NCBI GenBank assembly: GCA_019155205.2
Contig: JAHNZQ020000172.1
Coordinates: 1,517,668 to 1,581,667, forward strand
DNA: 64,000 bases
Source of the DNA: Gracilaria vermiculophylla
Lineage: Eukaryota > Rhodophyta > Florideophyceae > Gracilariales > Gracilariaceae
Direction: 5' to 3'
Part shown: positions 63,603-64,000 of the stretch, in pieces
Numbering within the stretch: the first letter of the stretch is position 1
Layout: each line of letters opens with the position of its first letter
Position numbers and translations under genes: made by a program
Notes under the pieces: generated by a model
Told to the model about the DNA's origin: nothing
Seen by the model: the letters and a program-made list of their open reading frames with translations, nothing else
The model's database searches: none

Positions 63603-64000
63603 ACACCCCATCTGGGAGACGCTGAATGCAACGGCCCGAATGTTAAGCAAAAAAATTCTGCGATATATGCCGCAGGGACCCTAATGTATCCTATGAGGCA
63701 CCGTATCCGTTCAATTGGGAACAACAACGTATCTCATTGGCGGTTTACGCATGTCCTACGATCTTTTCCGTCAATATGGAGACAGTTTCAGGTTCCGCTT
63801 GGAAACTTATGTTGGACGCCACTTGGTAGTGAATTTCTGCTTGGTGGACATCTTAACCAGCTGCAGTCAATCAGAGTGAATATGAACACGGTTACCAACC
63901 AAAAATGGGGAGCTTTTGAGACTCGATCAACCGATACGGTATTCTTTAGTCCTCGGTCCGGGATGATCACGGTTTCCCTGTCACATTTTCTCATCCCAGA
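63603..64000. other. Right flank of Harbinger, unassigned
   Basis: A minus-strand frame (63994-63788) has no recognised motif. Nothing else is seen to the window edge. Confidence 0.35.

Noticed and set aside
1..64000. CRISPR arrays, bacterial operons, rRNA genes
   Set aside because: No regularly spaced short repeats, ribosome-binding-site-led gene clusters or rRNA-like sequence were found. All evidence is eukaryotic.

Overview
This is a eukaryotic nuclear window that is almost entirely transposable-element sequence, nested several layers deep and heavily decayed. There are no prokaryotic operons, rRNA genes, functional tRNA genes or CRISPR arrays. I recognise at least six Ty3/gypsy copies or fragments, two Ty1/copia elements with paired LTRs, solo LTRs of two families, two very short TRIM-like retrotransposons, three delimited Tc1/mariner (DD34E) transposons plus Tc1 fragments, and one PIF/Harbinger transposon. 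Only one gene looks like an intact host gene: an intronless 302-codon ORF for a secreted, Thr-Pro-rich protein (36758-37666, minus). The mix (copia primed by half of tRNA-iMet, gypsy, Harbinger, Tc1, a single-exon gene) fits a red macroalga, where GalEa-like copia elements are known. That is inference; an oomycete, another alga or an invertebrate is not excluded.

Layout. 1-442 is a copia LTR that interrupts the integrase of gypsy A (443 to about 7700, minus). The gag of gypsy A is split by a 553-bp solo LTR (4267-4819, TSD CTCAT). Gypsy F (about 7970-10650, plus) runs gag straight into integrase. TRIM-1 lies at 11458-11766. Tc1 element T1 (13268-15830, minus) contains a second Tc1, T3 (14474-15748), inserted at a TA. 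Gypsy B (about 17.5-20.156 kb, minus) abuts and probably interrupts Tc1 T4. A second solo LTR is at 21210-21769. A copia element (23959-30112, TSD CCCGG) sits in gypsy H (RNase H at 30118-31000), followed by a third solo LTR. Gypsy D (32695-33560) is an LTR plus leader. 33.6-36.7 kb is AT-rich and unassigned. After the Thr-Pro gene come TRIM-2 (40354-40653, TSD GAGAA), an unassigned coding-like repeat family, Tc1 T2 (43740-45023) and a Tc1 fragment. Gypsy C (46746 to about 53380, plus) is a chimera in which RT runs into a second gag. GalEa-like copia G (53385-58757, minus, TSD GTTTT) follows it. A Harbinger element with both ORFs, TIRs and TAA target duplications ends the window (60697-63599).

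How the parts relate. TRIM-2 has the same LTR termini (TA...TA), 5-bp TSD size and half-tRNA-iMet primer-binding site as copia G, so G-type enzymes are the natural candidate for its mobilisation. Both TRIMs also carry a canonical tRNA T-arm (Pol III B-box-like) just downstream of the PBS. No autonomous element here is fully intact. Copia G and Harbinger come closest: their catalytic residues are visible, and what breaks them is stop codons and frameshifts.
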